DNA of 64,000 bases from Euleptes europaea. Lineage: Eukaryota; Chordata; Lepidosauria; Squamata; Sphaerodactylidae. The notes beneath the pieces were generated by a model, which was not told the DNA's origin, searched no databases, and worked only from the letters and a program-made list of their open reading frames with translations. The stretch spans positions 72,159,879 to 72,223,878 of the forward strand of contig NC_079314.1 in NCBI RefSeq assembly GCF_029931775.1, in the 5' to 3' direction. This document shows positions 24,801 to 34,949 of this stretch, in pieces. Within the stretch, counting starts at the first letter, position 1. Each line of letters opens with the position of its first letter. The translations under genes and the position numbers were made by a program.

Positions 24801-27800
24801 CCCAGTCTTAGTTTTTATGTCAGAGGATTAAATATTGTTAAAGGTTTAAAACTGACTTTGAAATAAATATATAATTATAAATAATTATAATATTTAACTT
24901 TTTATTTATTAAAAACAAGTACAAAAATAAGATACAAAATTCAAACCTAGTAATATCTTAATTCCATGTTCCAGTAATAACATTTTACATGCCATTCAAA
25001 GATTGAATACAAAATTTATAATAATTCTACATCTCAATATTGAATCAAATATCTATATAAATATTTCTTGCTCACTGAAATGTAGTTAACTTAATCATTC
25101 TCATAGTGTCCCACGCCTTCAATATCCATTCTTGCTTGTTAAGGAACACTTGACTTTTCCAGTGTCTTGCAAAAGCTGACCTTGTGACTGTTAGCACAAT
25201 TAGTATTAACTCACTATGTGGGACTTGAACAGTATTGGTACAGTTCAATGAGAAAATTTCTGGATCCGTTGGGAGCTCAATCCCAAAATGAATGGGGATC
25301 GAGAAATATTTCATTTTTTACTTTTATTGCTCTACTTCCTGTGTTGTTGCATCTAGTACAAATGCTCCAAAGAAAAGAGGTATTCCACCAGTGCTAGGAG
25401 CAGGCTTTCTGTCATAGCTTCTCTGGGCAAATTTGTTTCTCTTATCTTTCTCTTTGACTTTAAGATCATAGTTGTAGATGTTTCCTCAGACTTTGAGAAA
25501 TGTGAACACTGAGTTTAAAATAAGGAATTATAATTATGTGCAATAAATTGCTGGCCTAATCAGATCTCAGAATCTAAGCAGAGTTGACCCTGGCTAGTAT
25601 CTGAATGGGAGACCTCCTCGGAATACCGGGGTTCGTTTCATGGGGGCAGGCAATGGCAAACTGTCTCTGAACATCTCTTGCCTTGAAACCCCTATGTACT
25701 AGCCATGTCAGTTATGACTTGATGGCAAAAAAAGAGTAACATGGCTGTTGCGCCTTGTGTTTGCTCCCAACAGTACTCTGGTTGCACAGAAATGTAAGCA
25801 CCATTTTGTGAGAAGTGGGATCACGTGTAGGAACTGTGCCAGTATCATCCACACCTAGCCTTGTATTCTGGTGTGGCTCTTCTTCTGGGATCCTGCCCAT
25901 CTCACACAGTTTCTTGGTTCCTGTGCTAGCAGAGCATCATGGGGAGACCACCTACATTGTACCTTAGTGAAGAACTACCCAGAAGCTGTCTGCTGATGCC
26001 TGCTGTTGCATGTCTGACTTGCAAAACCCTGTAATGTGAAGTGCATCTAGTGGGTATGGTTGTGAAGGCAGTATGGTCATAGAAGCAGGGTCTTTGTGGG
26101 ATTTTATGAAGTTACTTATGCTAGCTAGGATGATTGTGTTATCTGTGTATCTTCTAGGAAAGAAAGGCTACCTTCAAAGAGGTATATAGTTAAATTGTGG
26201 AACTCCCTGCCCCAGGATGTGGTGATGGCTGCCAACTTGGAAGGCTTTAAGAGGGGAGTGGACATGTTCATGGAGGACAGGGCTATTCATGGCTACTTGT
26301 AAAAATGGCTACTAGTCATGATGCATACCTATTCTCTCCAGGATCACATGAGCATGCCTAGTATATTAGGTGCTTTAGAACACAGGCAGGACAATGCTGC
26401 TGCAGTTCTCTTGTTTGTGGGCTTCCTAGAGGCACCTGGTTGGCCAGTGTGTGAACAGACTGCTGAACTTGATGGACCTTGGTCTGATCCAGCATGGCCT
26501 TTCTTACGTTCTTATGTACTCTAGACCCAGTTGGTACTTGTAACCAAGCCCACAAATCCTTGCTGTTTTTACCAGCCAGAGCTTCCTGGCCAGAATGTTT
26601 TGGAGCTTTCTGAATGTGACTTTCCCTCCATTGTACTTCTAAGGGCCCCCGATTTCCCCAAGTATTATCTATGCATGTGCCTGATAAATAGAATTAGAGA
26701 TTATCTGTGAGAGCTCCTTAAGATATTGGTCATAAACTCTTTCACTTAGTGTGTGAGGTTTTACCTAGTACTTTTTCAAGCACTCCTAATTCTTATTTAT
26801 GTTAACTTAGTAAAAGGTACAGTGAAGTTACATAGAAGACCAGTACTGCTATATCTGTTTCGACCTCCTGTTTCGAGGTGTGTGTTGGAAAGGATAGGTT
26901 GCAGTTGAAAGAGAATGATTTACCTCATGTCTATGTACAGTACCAGCTTTTTATCATGACTAGCTTCCTATGTAGAATGAGAATTTGTAAAATGCTCTGT
27001 TACAAAAGCAACCTCGACTGTGGTGTCAAAACTGCTTATTTTTCTGTGGACCTTTTCAGTTGGCATCCGCTGTCCTGGAGGCTGTGGAAAACAACACGTT
27101 AAGCATTGAACCAGTTGGCCTGCAACCTGTTCGATTCGTGAAAGCTTCTGCAGTTGAATGTGGAGGACCAAAGTAGGTTTGGATGGAAGGAACCCTGTTA
27201 TATGGATGACAAGACATGGTTGGCCATGGGCTTTTGCCATTCCTGAAAGCTCACAGAATACTATCAAGGGAGCCCAAAGACACCCTTTGCGGTTTTGCCT
27301 CTTGGCCACAGTCATGTGGTGACTAAGGCAGGGAGCATCTGTAGGCATGGCAGTGCTAGTGGCAGCTGTTGCCCCAGAGTAGGAACATGGATTGGGTTTG
27401 ATTGAGTGTGTGGGGCTCTCCTGAGCACAGACTTTATCACTTCCTTGAACTCCATGGAGGGAGGGCAACATTTTAAAATGAGTAGTAACCTATGTAAAAA
27501 TTGTTCCATTGTGTTTTGAGATGATATCTCAATCAACAATTTGTGGCTGACACAGGAGTAAATCAAAAGCAGCTTCTTAACTGAAATTATACTTTTGTAA
27601 AATTAAGAATACCAGTGACCTTTCTACTAATGTGTGTGTTATGTGCTGTCAAGTCCTTTCTGACTTATGGCTACCTCATGAATTAAAAGTAAAGGTCCCC
27701 TGTGCAAGCACCGGGTCATTACTGACTCATAGGGTGACGTCACATCCCGAAGTTTACTAGGCAGACTTTGTTTACAGGGTGGTTTGCCAGTGCCTTCCCC

Positions 27801-30800
27801 AGTCATCTTCCCTTTACCCTCAGCAAGCTGGGTACTCATTTTACCGACCTCGGATGGATGGAAGGCTGAGTCAACCTTGAGCCGGCTACCTGGAACCAAC
27901 TTCTGTTGGGATTGAACTCAGGTCGTGAGCAGAGCTTAGACTGCAGTACTGCAGCTTACCACTCTGCGCCATGGGGCTCTTCACCTCATGAATTAATGAC
28001 CTCCAAAACGTCCTATCATTAACACCCTTTCTCAGGTCTTGCAAACTGAAGGCCATGGATTCCTTTGTAGAGTCAATCCATCTAATGTTGGGTCTTCTGC
28101 TTTTTCTGCTGCCTTCAGTTTTTCCAGTGTAGTATACCATGCCTTTCAAAAAGTACGTTTATTTCCAAAAGTGCAGATTTTAGGATCTGTTAATGTTCAG
28201 TGTAGCACCCATAGTGTTAAATCTGTAGAGTCCTGTTCACATCATCAAGTGAATACGTGGACTTAAGGAGCATGATTGTGGCAACAGGTTCCACCCTCAG
28301 CTCCATGTATAGTTGAACATGTGCATTGAGTTCTCTGTGCATATAGGGTCTGTCAAAAATTGCAGCTGTGCCTTGCATAGGCAATTGGGATTCTGCTCCC
28401 TATACACTTAATTGTATATGCATAGAGCTCTATGCACGACTTCACTTGAATGTGAGAAGATTGGGTGGCAAGTGTGATCCTGCTCCCCTCCCCCCGCCAT
28501 GTCCATTTGTGAAGAAAATAAAAAAAATGATGAGAAATGGAGGTAGAATAGATGATACAGTGAGCTCCAGGGTCTTTGAATAGAAATTACTTTGCTGTTG
28601 TCAGTTCAATTGTCTGAATGTCCTCTGAGACAGCCTCCACAACTTCCTTCCAGCTGAATCCAATACCTCTCCCAAGATATCTCTGAACCCTCTTAGGGGC
28701 TTGATGAACCATCTCCTGTTTTTTGCTGTCTACTTGGAATTGCAAAAACAAGATAGCTTGTCAAAGTGCCTGAAAAGGTGTATTTGATGGTGTTCAAGCT
28801 TGGTGGCTCACAAGCTGTGCAAGCCTTCTCTAGAGGAGCAGGGTGTTTTTGTCAAGGGTGAGGCACAGCAGGCCTGTTCTTCCATCTTTCCTCTCTTCCT
28901 CCAACCTGCCACACATCCAGCAGGGTTACTATGTTGTTCTGAGGCACTTTCTAGCGTCAAGATGAAGTCTTCTTCCAGGCTAAAAACCCCTTTTGCTTTG
29001 TGGCAACTTTACCCTTTGAATGGACTATCTGCTCTCCCAGCCAGTTTACCCACATCCTTCAGTTTTACTTTTAGGGCAGTTTTTGAAGATTTATTTGGTG
29101 TGATTCGTACTGTAAAGTTTGTAGCACACTTTGTGAGGGGGCATCATTGATTTTTTTCTGTGTGATATATGCGGCACATAACTCATGTTAATCGGTTCTT
29201 GTCAAGTGCTGAAGGTAGTGGGCAGCACAATCCTTTCAGCTGCTCTTAAATATTGGCCATGAGATGGGAAGGCAGCTAAAAGCGTATTTCACAGCTGAGG
29301 AGCTGGCTGTCCTGAGCACCACTGTTGGAGGAAACATTTATCCTACCCACAGCACCTTAAATTAGGGGAATGTATAACCGAGATCAAGGACAGTGGAGGG
29401 GCTCCCTGAAGTGCTTTAAAGGTTTTTGGAATCGACGAACATAATGGGGAGCTGGTGTCAAAATGGTATTGTCCAATAAACCACTGTAGGTTCACAATCG
29501 CAAATCTTCAGGTGGAGGATTCACCGTTTAATTATTCTGTTTCTTAATTATGTAGATTTAATTATGAAATGCTTTTATTTACACAGGAAATGCGCTCTTA
29601 GTGGACAAAGTAAAACATGCAAGCACAGAATCAAGTTGGGAGACTCGAGCAATTATTACTACGTGTCTCCTTTTTGTAGATACAGGGTAAGTAATAAGCT
29701 GTCCTGTGCTGGAATTCTGAGCTTGTATTTCATAAAGTTGTGTAACTCATGGTGTTAAGTGAGCTCAAATTAAAAGAGTATGTGTCCTTTCTCTTGTAGA
29801 TCACATCTGTATGTAACTTCTTTACATACATTCGTTACATTCAGCAGGGGCTTGTCAAGCAACAAGATGGTAAGCAGGGATTTGTGTCTAGTACAAAGTA
29901 GTGACTGAAATTAGTGTGTTCCTGACCACCACTGGTAAAATGTTGCAGGACAAAACCACCACTGTTGGTAGATTAGAGGATTTCATCACCTCCCAACTGC
30001 CTGTGTTCTTATTGGCAACACATCTTAGACATTTGTGTCCTTAATGTCTGTAAATCACTAACATCTGCTCCATGACCTCTAAGGCCGTGTCTCACTTTGA
30101 CCTTGATTTGGAAACACCAAAAATCAGCAAAACTCTGGCAAGGACGAAGTGATTTGCTAATGACATGTCAAAATCTTAAGCAGTGTTTAGCAGGCTTTCT
30201 GCAAGTAGAAATGTGCTGCTTTACATCAGGTAACTATTAATGAATGTAAAGACTTTCATAGGAAGTATGTGAAGACTTCACTTTTAAGCAAATAGAATAT
30301 TAATGTGTGTTACATAGGAAGTGCATTTGCTTTCTCGTGACATTCTCTTCTTGGCTTGTTGGGGAGACTGTGGGTAAAGGAACTGGAGGATGGACTGTTG
30401 GCCTTCTAGTGTGTCTCAGTGTTAAAGTTCTAATTTTTAAAAATGTGTATCTGCAATAGGTAAGAAAAATCTTTCTAAAATTTGTAGAACAAGGGCTGTA
30501 GAGAGCCACTGTAGACCTTCATACAGATCCATTTGTGGGGCTGGGTGAATTTTTAATCTTTCCCCTGTGCCTGCGCATGCCATTAGTGCCTTGCCTTGGG
30601 AATTTTGCCACTCTGGATCCCCACTCTCTCTGACCTGCGTGGCCCAGGCTAGCCTGTTCTTATCAGATCTCAGAAGCTAAGCAGGGTCGGTCCTGGCTAG
30701 TACTTAGATGGCAGCCCACCAAGGGAATACCGGGGTCGCTATGCAGGGGAAAGCAATGGCAAACCAGCTCAGTCTCTTGCCTTGAAAACCCTACTGGGTT

Positions 30801-32166
30801 GCCATAAGTTACCTGTGACTTTACTGCACTTTACACACACAGATCCCCACTCCCCCCTGGTGGCATTGCATGCATATTCTAAATAATCGTTCCATGAAAA
30901 AGCCAGCCTACAGACCCGTTTTTACCCAGTTTTTATGTCTACTTGCCATGTTCAGTTAACCTGTGTTCTGTAGTTTTCAAATGAACAAGGGAAACATCTT
31001 TCTCTGCACACTTTCTGGTTTGGGATTGTATACATCACTTTTAGTCATTTGTTACACTACAAAGTTGTGATGTTTAGTGGGGGAGGGAAACCTTTCTTGC
31101 TTTGCTCAGAGTCCAATTATTTTCTAGTTTTAAAAGAGGCCACCTTAATTTTTTATATTTTTAATACAAAAAATGGTAACTTCCATAAAATGGTTATGCT
31201 ACTATGGTCCCAGTAGCTGCAGTAGTATTGTCTGATACATAGGCTTTCTCCTACCCACTCCCTTTTGCATTAAAAAGCAGGAATACTGAGACCTAGGAGG
31301 ATATTGTTTTTTTCTGGCAATGAATGTATTGGCACTTTCCAGAGAGATGAATGCTTTCCTAATGCAAAATACATTAGCCCTCAGTTTTGTGCCAAAGCTA
31401 CTTTTGAGGTTTTCTCTAGCGGAATACTTTTAAAAATCTTGCGTTATGTATATCCAAGAACTTTACTGTATTCTTTCTCTACAAAAATCTTGGTTCCAGA
31501 TGAGGCAGCCCAGCTCTCTTATCGTGGGAGACCTCCTGCCACTTGCCGTTGTTTCCTGCCAGCACTTCTCAGGCTAACAGGAAAATAATTGGGGTGTGGG
31601 GAGGAAGAGAGAGAACACACAACGTCATTCCTGGAGAAAACCAGAAGTGACATTATTAGCTCACAGCAACATTATCTGATTTGTTCAAAACTCTATGGTT
31701 AAATCTGGTTTTAATCCGGAGAATCATCCCTTCTCCCATGTAGCGATGCCACTTCTTGTTTCTGCTGGGAGTGACATTGTGCTCTTCCCCCCTCCCCCAT
31801 TCCTCCTGGGGGGATTGCCAGCCATAGCTGGCAATCCTATTCCAGATACACAATGTCTCTGACTAAAATATAAGGTGTACAATGCTCACAGCATTTTCTG
31901 GAGTTTCTATATGCCTGACAAGACTTCAGGGTGTTAAATATTTTTGGGCAAGAGTAAGGAGAATGGTGGAAGTCAAATATTTTCTAGTAGAAGGATGGAA
32001 TATTTGGCAATGTATTCAACAGAGGGAGCCTTTAATGAAATGGATTTTGTTTCAGCAATGTCCTTCTTCTTTCTTTTGTGCAGTGGATCAGATGTTTTGG
32101 GAGGTTATGCAGCTGAGGAAAGAGATGTCACTGGCAAAACTGGGATACTTCAAAGAGGAGCTGTAA
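15594..32166 (+). CDS. RAB3IP: RAB3IP (Rabin8), Rab8 guanine-nucleotide exchange factor; whole gene, 10 coding exons
   Basis: Joined coding exons 15594-15844, 16007-16268, 19074-19169, 19725-19802, 22013-22216, 24386-24514, 27060-27172, 29587-29686, 29800-29869 and 32084-32166 give 1,386 nt: 461 residues and a TAA stop with no internal stop. The protein matches Rabin8 as I remember it almost throughout: start [17 protein letters not shown], a Sec2-type coiled coil at about residues 160-245, and end [13 protein letters not shown]. The family activates RAB8 by GDP/GTP exchange through a parallel coiled-coil dimer, binds RAB11 through its C-terminal half, and works in vesicle delivery to the plasma membrane and in cilium growth. 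Cytosolic and vesicle-associated; no signal peptide or membrane segment is seen. Introns are GT-AG, most at codon borders in the coiled coil. The largest intron (about 11.3 kb) separates the non-coding first exon from the start codon. MYRFL follows on the same strand. Identity is very secure; the start is secure by homology. Confidence 0.97.
16007..16268 (+). CDS. RAB3IP: RAB3IP exon 3: residues 84-171
   Basis: Follows a short 162-base intron. The acceptor CCCCTAG ends at 16006 and the donor GTAAGA is at 16269. It encodes a Ser/Thr-rich, likely unstructured part, then FGLSTDSL-like [20 protein letters not shown] and the beginning of the Sec2 coiled coil ([13 protein letters not shown]). The exon ends on a codon border. 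The N-terminal Ser-rich part is the most divergent segment of the protein compared with the mammalian sequence as I remember it. Confidence 0.95.
16960..17160 (+). mobile_element. tRNA-derived SINE, short form
   Basis: GGCAGTGTAATGGTTAGAGT (A box), GTTGAAATCCC (B box), CCAGTCACATTCTCTCAGCC and AAAGGTGGGATTAAATAC (tail). Diverged. Confidence 0.7.
18161..18355 (+). mobile_element. tRNA-derived SINE, second family
   Basis: B box and flank AGGTCCCAGGTTCAGTCCCC, then GTAGCAGGTGATGTGAAAGA and CTGACCTTGATGGTCAGACT, GGGCAGCTTTCA at the end. This family is widespread in reptiles. Confidence 0.75.
19074..19169 (+). CDS. RAB3IP: RAB3IP exon 4: coiled coil, residues 172-203
   Basis: Exactly 32 codons between a TTCTGTAG acceptor and a GTGTGT donor. 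It encodes [15 protein letters not shown] and [11 protein letters not shown], the heptad core of the Sec2 exchange domain that binds RAB8 switch regions in this family. Essentially identical to mammalian Rabin8 from memory. Confidence 0.96.
19725..19802 (+). CDS. RAB3IP: RAB3IP exon 5: coiled coil, residues 204-229
   Basis: Twenty-six codons between TTTATAG and GTGAGT, both phase 0. It encodes [13 protein letters not shown] and [11 protein letters not shown], the second part of the Sec2 coiled coil. The phase-0 exon could be skipped without shifting the frame. Confidence 0.96.
20548..20990 (-). pseudogene. Coding-like remnant, unidentified (possible processed gene copy)
   Basis: The reverse strand has a 132-codon open frame (20548-20946) containing [20 protein letters not shown] and [20 protein letters not shown], with natural-looking residue composition. 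An adjacent reverse frame at about 20900-21050 reads [20 protein letters not shown], then [19 protein letters not shown], so coding-like sequence seems to continue across a frame change. It lies inside RAB3IP intron 5 on the opposite strand. I do not recognise the protein. No splice borders are evident. It could be a retrocopy of a host gene or a fossil element. Confidence 0.35.
22013..22216 (+). CDS. RAB3IP: RAB3IP exon 6: end of coiled coil and regulatory linker, residues 230-297
   Basis: Sixty-eight codons between TAACTTTTAG and GTATTT. It begins [17 protein letters not shown] (end of the coiled coil), then a Pro/Gly/Ser/Thr linker. HTRNKS matches an HxRxxS kinase site; its Ser, about residue 273 here, corresponds to the NDR2 target serine (about 272) reported for mammalian Rabin8. 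The linker differs from the mammalian one in SPTKTPEGG and [10 protein letters not shown]. Confidence 0.96.
23221..23346 (+). mobile_element. Sauria SINE, 3' part
   Basis: AGATGACTGGGGAAGGCAAT, CATCGGGATGTGATGTTACC and CCCATGGGTCAGTAATGACC, CGGTGCTTGCACAGGGGAC: the Bov-B-like tail of the tRNA-derived Sauria SINE seen full length at 53619. 5'-truncated. Confidence 0.85.
24386..24514 (+). CDS. RAB3IP: RAB3IP exon 7: residues 298-340
   Basis: Forty-three codons between TGTGTTAG and GTAATG. It encodes [20 protein letters not shown] and [17 protein letters not shown], in the part of the family implicated in RAB11 binding. Strongly conserved. Confidence 0.96.
25551..25734 (+). mobile_element. 5S-rRNA-derived SINE, diverged copy
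   Basis: AATCAGATCTCAGAATCTAA, GGGAGACCTCCTCGGAATAC (5S part) and ATGACTTGATGGCAAAAAAA (tail). Lies in RAB3IP intron 7. Confidence 0.85.
26185..26523 (+). mobile_element. CR1-like LINE 3' end
   Basis: Reads GTGGAACTCCCTGCCCCAGG, GGAAGGCTTTAAGAGGGGAG, GATGGACCTTGGTCTGATCC and ends in a TTCTTACGTTCTTATGT repeat, a CR1/L3-type terminus. Non-coding 3' part only, inside RAB3IP intron 7. Confidence 0.7.
27060..27172 (+). CDS. RAB3IP: RAB3IP exon 8: residues 341-378
   Basis: Acceptor CCTTTTCAG ends at 27059 and the donor GTAGGT starts at 27173. It encodes [20 protein letters not shown] and [15 protein letters not shown], ending two bases into a Lys codon that is completed by the next exon. Confidence 0.96.
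27632..28150 (-). mobile_element. Bov-B LINE 3' end, split by a Sauria SINE
   Basis: The reverse strand encodes the end of the Bov-B polymerase protein: [39 protein letters not shown] before the insertion and then [11 protein letters not shown] after it, followed by the Bov-B tail (AAGTCAGAAAGGACTTGACA-like). The SINE at 27687-27982 interrupts it just after the codons for LIHE. Lies in RAB3IP intron 8. Confidence 0.88.
27687..27982 (-). mobile_element. Full-length Sauria SINE with 14-bp target duplication
   Basis: The reverse strand starts GGGGCTC..GGCGCAGAGTGGTAAGCTGC (A box), has CGACCTGAGTTCAATCCC (B box) and ends in GGTGCTTGCACAGGGGACC plus a CTTTAC-type tail. ACCTCATGAATTAA stands on both sides (27673-27686 and 27983-27996), marking the insertion. 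Host is a Bov-B copy, the LINE whose tail the SINE shares. Confidence 0.92.
29587..29686 (+). CDS. RAB3IP: RAB3IP exon 9: Cys-rich C-terminal domain, residues 378-411
   Basis: Acceptor ACACAG and donor GTAAGT. It encodes [19 protein letters not shown] and [14 protein letters not shown]. The paired Cys and His residues suggest a small metal-binding fold in the C-terminal domain, but that is inference from spacing. Confidence 0.96.
29800..29869 (+). CDS. RAB3IP: RAB3IP exon 10: residues 411-435
   Basis: Short exon after a 113-base intron, acceptor TCTTGTAG and donor GTAAGC. It encodes [20 protein letters not shown]. It ends with one base of a Val codon. Confidence 0.96.
30631..30840 (+). mobile_element. 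5S-rRNA-derived SINE
   Basis: TGGCCCAGGCTAGCCTG, AGATCTCAGAAGCTAAGCAG, TGGCTAGTACTTAGATGG (5S part), then CTACTGGGTTGCCATAAGTT and a CA tail. In RAB3IP intron 10. Confidence 0.9.
32084..32166 (+). CDS. RAB3IP: RAB3IP exon 11: C-terminus and stop
   Basis: Acceptor TTTTGTGCAG ends at 32083. It encodes [20 protein letters not shown] and GYFKEEL, then TAA at 32164-32166. Identical in its ending to mammalian Rabin8 as remembered. The 3' UTR starts here. Confidence 0.97.
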
Positions 32167-32500
32167 TGTGGAGGCTAATGTGGAGGATAATGTACATATC
32201 TTTGAGACGGCTGAAAATCCTTGTCACCTGATACTTATTTCAAAGCGGGTCCAAGGCTTCTCCTTTTGTGAAAATTCACTCTGTACTCTTGTAGTTCATC
32301 AAAATGATCTAATGAATGGATGAGCCACATAGTTCCATTGAAAGCAAATACAAAAACATTTTCAGATATACTAGCAATTGTAATTTGCAGTTGAAGTGCA
32401 GATTTAAATAAATACTATTCAGTATATGTGTTTTATTTCTGTTTTGGAGAGTTTATAATGTAGGGTTTAAGTTTAATAAATGAAAGCTCAAAAATTGGAG
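32167..32500 (+). other. RAB3IP: RAB3IP proximal 3' UTR with two poly(A) signals
   Basis: Sequence without recognised repeats after the stop. AATAAA occurs at 32407-32412 and 32475-32480, each followed by T- or GT-rich sequence. Either could end a short transcript; which is used cannot be told from sequence. Confidence 0.6.
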
Positions 32501-33409
32501 TCCTGTGATGTTTGAAATATGTTGTCCGCAAGTCATGGAAGTAACTTTCTGGTATTGGGATCTGTCTATGATTTGTCTATGTCATAATAAGCTATAGGGC
32601 ATAGTTTTCCTAGATAGAGGCTGCTGGTGGGGGTGGAGAGGGAAACCTGAAGACAAAGGTGCCGATAAATGTAGGATGGCCATTGGGTGAGAAAGAGAAG
32701 GAAGCAGGAAAAGGGGAGGCAGCTATGGGGTCTTTCAGGAAAGGGAAAGAGGAAATAGTGGTGGAGGAAATGAGATTCCTCCCACAAGTCCTAGTGGGTT
32801 CCCACTTGTACTGTATATTCTAAAAGTCAAGTTGGTCATATCTGAGGATACTTAAATCTGCTGATTAGAGCTATGAATGGACAAGACAGATCATGCTGCC
32901 AACCTGAAAATGTCCCAGGTTTGCAGAAAAATCTGAAATCTAAAAAAAAAAACAGGGTGAAAGGTTTTTAAAAAACACCAAAATTATTAAAGGCATGCCT
33001 GTAGCTTTAAGAAATGGAAAGGGCTGTTGCTAGGAAACCACAGCATTCTAGCCTTAGTTTTTGTCAGTAAAGCGGGAGCAGGGCCCTTTCCAGGGCTGTT
33101 ATGGCCTTTGAAGGAGGGCTTGGCCTGGCAACACAACTGGGTGACTTGATACCACCCTACTTGCATGACTTATCTAGGCCTGGAAGCTTGTTACTGTTCA
33201 ACAGCAGCCACCATGTGAAAGGCGGGGGGGGGGGATTTCAGGGTTCCAAGGGGGGGAATTGGGACCACTAATCAGCAAAGTGTGATGTTCTGTAGATTAT
33301 GTACAATCTGTAAAATTGAAGTTTTTTTTTGGGGGGGGGTTACACTCTTTGGAAGGGGGGATTATATTCTGCACAATGGTGAAAGGGGGGAATGGAGTAA
33401 AAAAGGTTG

Positions 33410-33625
33410 AGAGACACTAGATTAGAGCTTCATCCTAGAGTCTGGGAAACCCATGTTGAAATCACCAGTCTGCCATGGAAGCTCACTAGGCCAGTCATAT
33501 ACTAAATGCCTAATGTACCCCACAGGGTTATTGTGAGGATAAAAAGGAGAGGGAAATGATGTAAGGTGATTTGTTCCCTATGGGGAGAAAGGTGAGGTAT
33601 AAATGAAGTAAATAAGTAGTATATA
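33410..33625 (+). mobile_element. tRNA-derived SINE, short form (left of an inverted pair)
   Basis: GTCTGGGAAACCCATGTTGA, CCACAGGGTTATTGTGAGGA, TGGGGAGAAAGGTGAGGTAT and AAATGAAGTAAATAAGTA tail. Its tail faces the tail of the reverse-oriented SINE at 33850-34063 across a hairpin. Confidence 0.75.
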
Positions 33626-33640
33626 TATCTGAAGATGGAA

Positions 33641-33820
33641 GACAGGTTGGTGAATGGCTGAGAAGGAGAGCGTGAGGCAAGGAAAAGGGAGGGGATATGG
33701 GGGTTGTCAGGAGAAGGGCAGAAGGAAACAACTATTTCCTTTTTCTCTCCTCCTGACAACCCCCCCATATCCTCTCCCCTTTCCCTGCCTCATTCTCCAC
33801 AGCCATTCATCAACCTACCT
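33641..33820. repeat. Long inverted repeat (foldback, arms about 80 bp)
   Basis: The left arm 33641-33721 (GACAGGTTGGTGAATGGCTG ... GGATATGGGGGTTGTCAGGA) is the reverse complement of the right arm 33743-33820 (TCCTGACAACCCCCCCATAT ... GCCATTCATCAACCTACCTT) with a few mismatches and about a 20-base loop. Related single-strand versions occur at about 32630-32790 and 57680-57850. Confidence 0.85.
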
Positions 33821-33849
33821 TTTACCCGCCTGTGTCTTCGAGATATATA

Positions 33850-34063
33850 AATTACTGGATTTATACTCCACCTTTCTTTGTATTAGGGACCAAAGCAGCT
33901 TATTTTATTCACTTATTTATCTGCATAACCCTGTGAGGTAGATTAGGTTGAAAGTATGTGACTGGTCCAAAATCACCCAGCAAGCTTCCACAGTAAGATG
34001 GGGATTTGAACCTCAGCCTCCCAGACCCTACTCTGAAGCGCTAACTGCTACACCGCACTGGCT
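33850..34063 (-). mobile_element. tRNA-derived SINE (right of an inverted pair)
   Basis: The reverse strand carries GCCAGTGCGGTGTAGCAGTT (A box), GAGGTTCAAATCCCC (B box), ACCTCACAGGGTTATGCAG and an AAGAAAGGTGGAGTATAAAT tail. Confidence 0.78.
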
Positions 34064-34067
34064 TTCA

Positions 34068-34282
34068 TAGGGTGGCGGCTCTCCAGGCCTAGGGACATCT
34101 CCCAGAATACCAACTGAACTCCTGACAGCTGAGGTCTATTTCCCTAGAGAAAATGACTGCTTTGGAGGGTGGACTCTATGACATTACATTCAGCTGAGGC
34201 CTCTCCCTTCCCCAAATCTTGCCCTCTTCAGACTTTACCACAAAATATCCAGGAATTTCCCAACCTGGAGCCGGCAACCCTA
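34068..34282 (+). mobile_element. TA-flanked miniature element (GGGTTGCC family)
   Basis: From TAGGGTGGCGGCTCTCCAGG to AGCCGGCAACCCTA, with GAAAATGACTGCTTTGGAGG inside. Diverged at the left end. Confidence 0.75.
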
Positions 34283-34949
34283 GGACTCAGGCCTGGCCCC
34301 AATAAGTCCTCCCTCAAAGGCCAGATTAGGCCTAGAGATAACGTCCTCTCCCTTTTACTCACAGAAACCTAGCCTGGAATACTGTGGTTGCCTAGCAAAA
34401 GCCACTTAGGGAATCTGTTGCTTAAAACTACAGGCACTCCTTGTATTATTTTAGGGTTTTTTAATCCCCCAGTTTTTTTTTAAGATGTCACATTTTTTCA
34501 GCAAACTTGGGGCCATTTTCAGGTTTGTAGAAAGATGTCTTGCCCATTCACAGCTCCAGTCACTGGATTTAAGTATCTTCGGCTTTGACTGACTATATAT
34601 CTATCCATAATATATAGATGCAAATCTCTTCCTCTTCTATTGGTTAAGGTATTGCCTTACAAAATACTAAATATAACTAAGCCAACTAGTACCGAACTGA
34701 TGCTGAACAATGACGTCTGCTGCAATACTATCTGGCACAGAACAGTACTGGTTTAGTTCCTTTCCGGCCCGATTTGCACAAATGGACATATGGTAACAGC
34801 TTTAACTGGGAAGGTTGCTTTGTGTGATGAGACACAGCTGCACTGCTGTTTGCTGTGAAGATGTGTGTTTCCCCCCTGTTTTACTATTACTCTCCAAATG
34901 CACAAAGGCAGGCAGTATTTATGAAGCAGGCTTGAAAGTACAGCACCTA

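Noticed and set aside
26878-27471. Open frames overlapping RAB3IP exon 8 on both strands
   Set aside because: Shadows of the true exon and flanking intron; only 27060-27172 has matching splice sites and homology.
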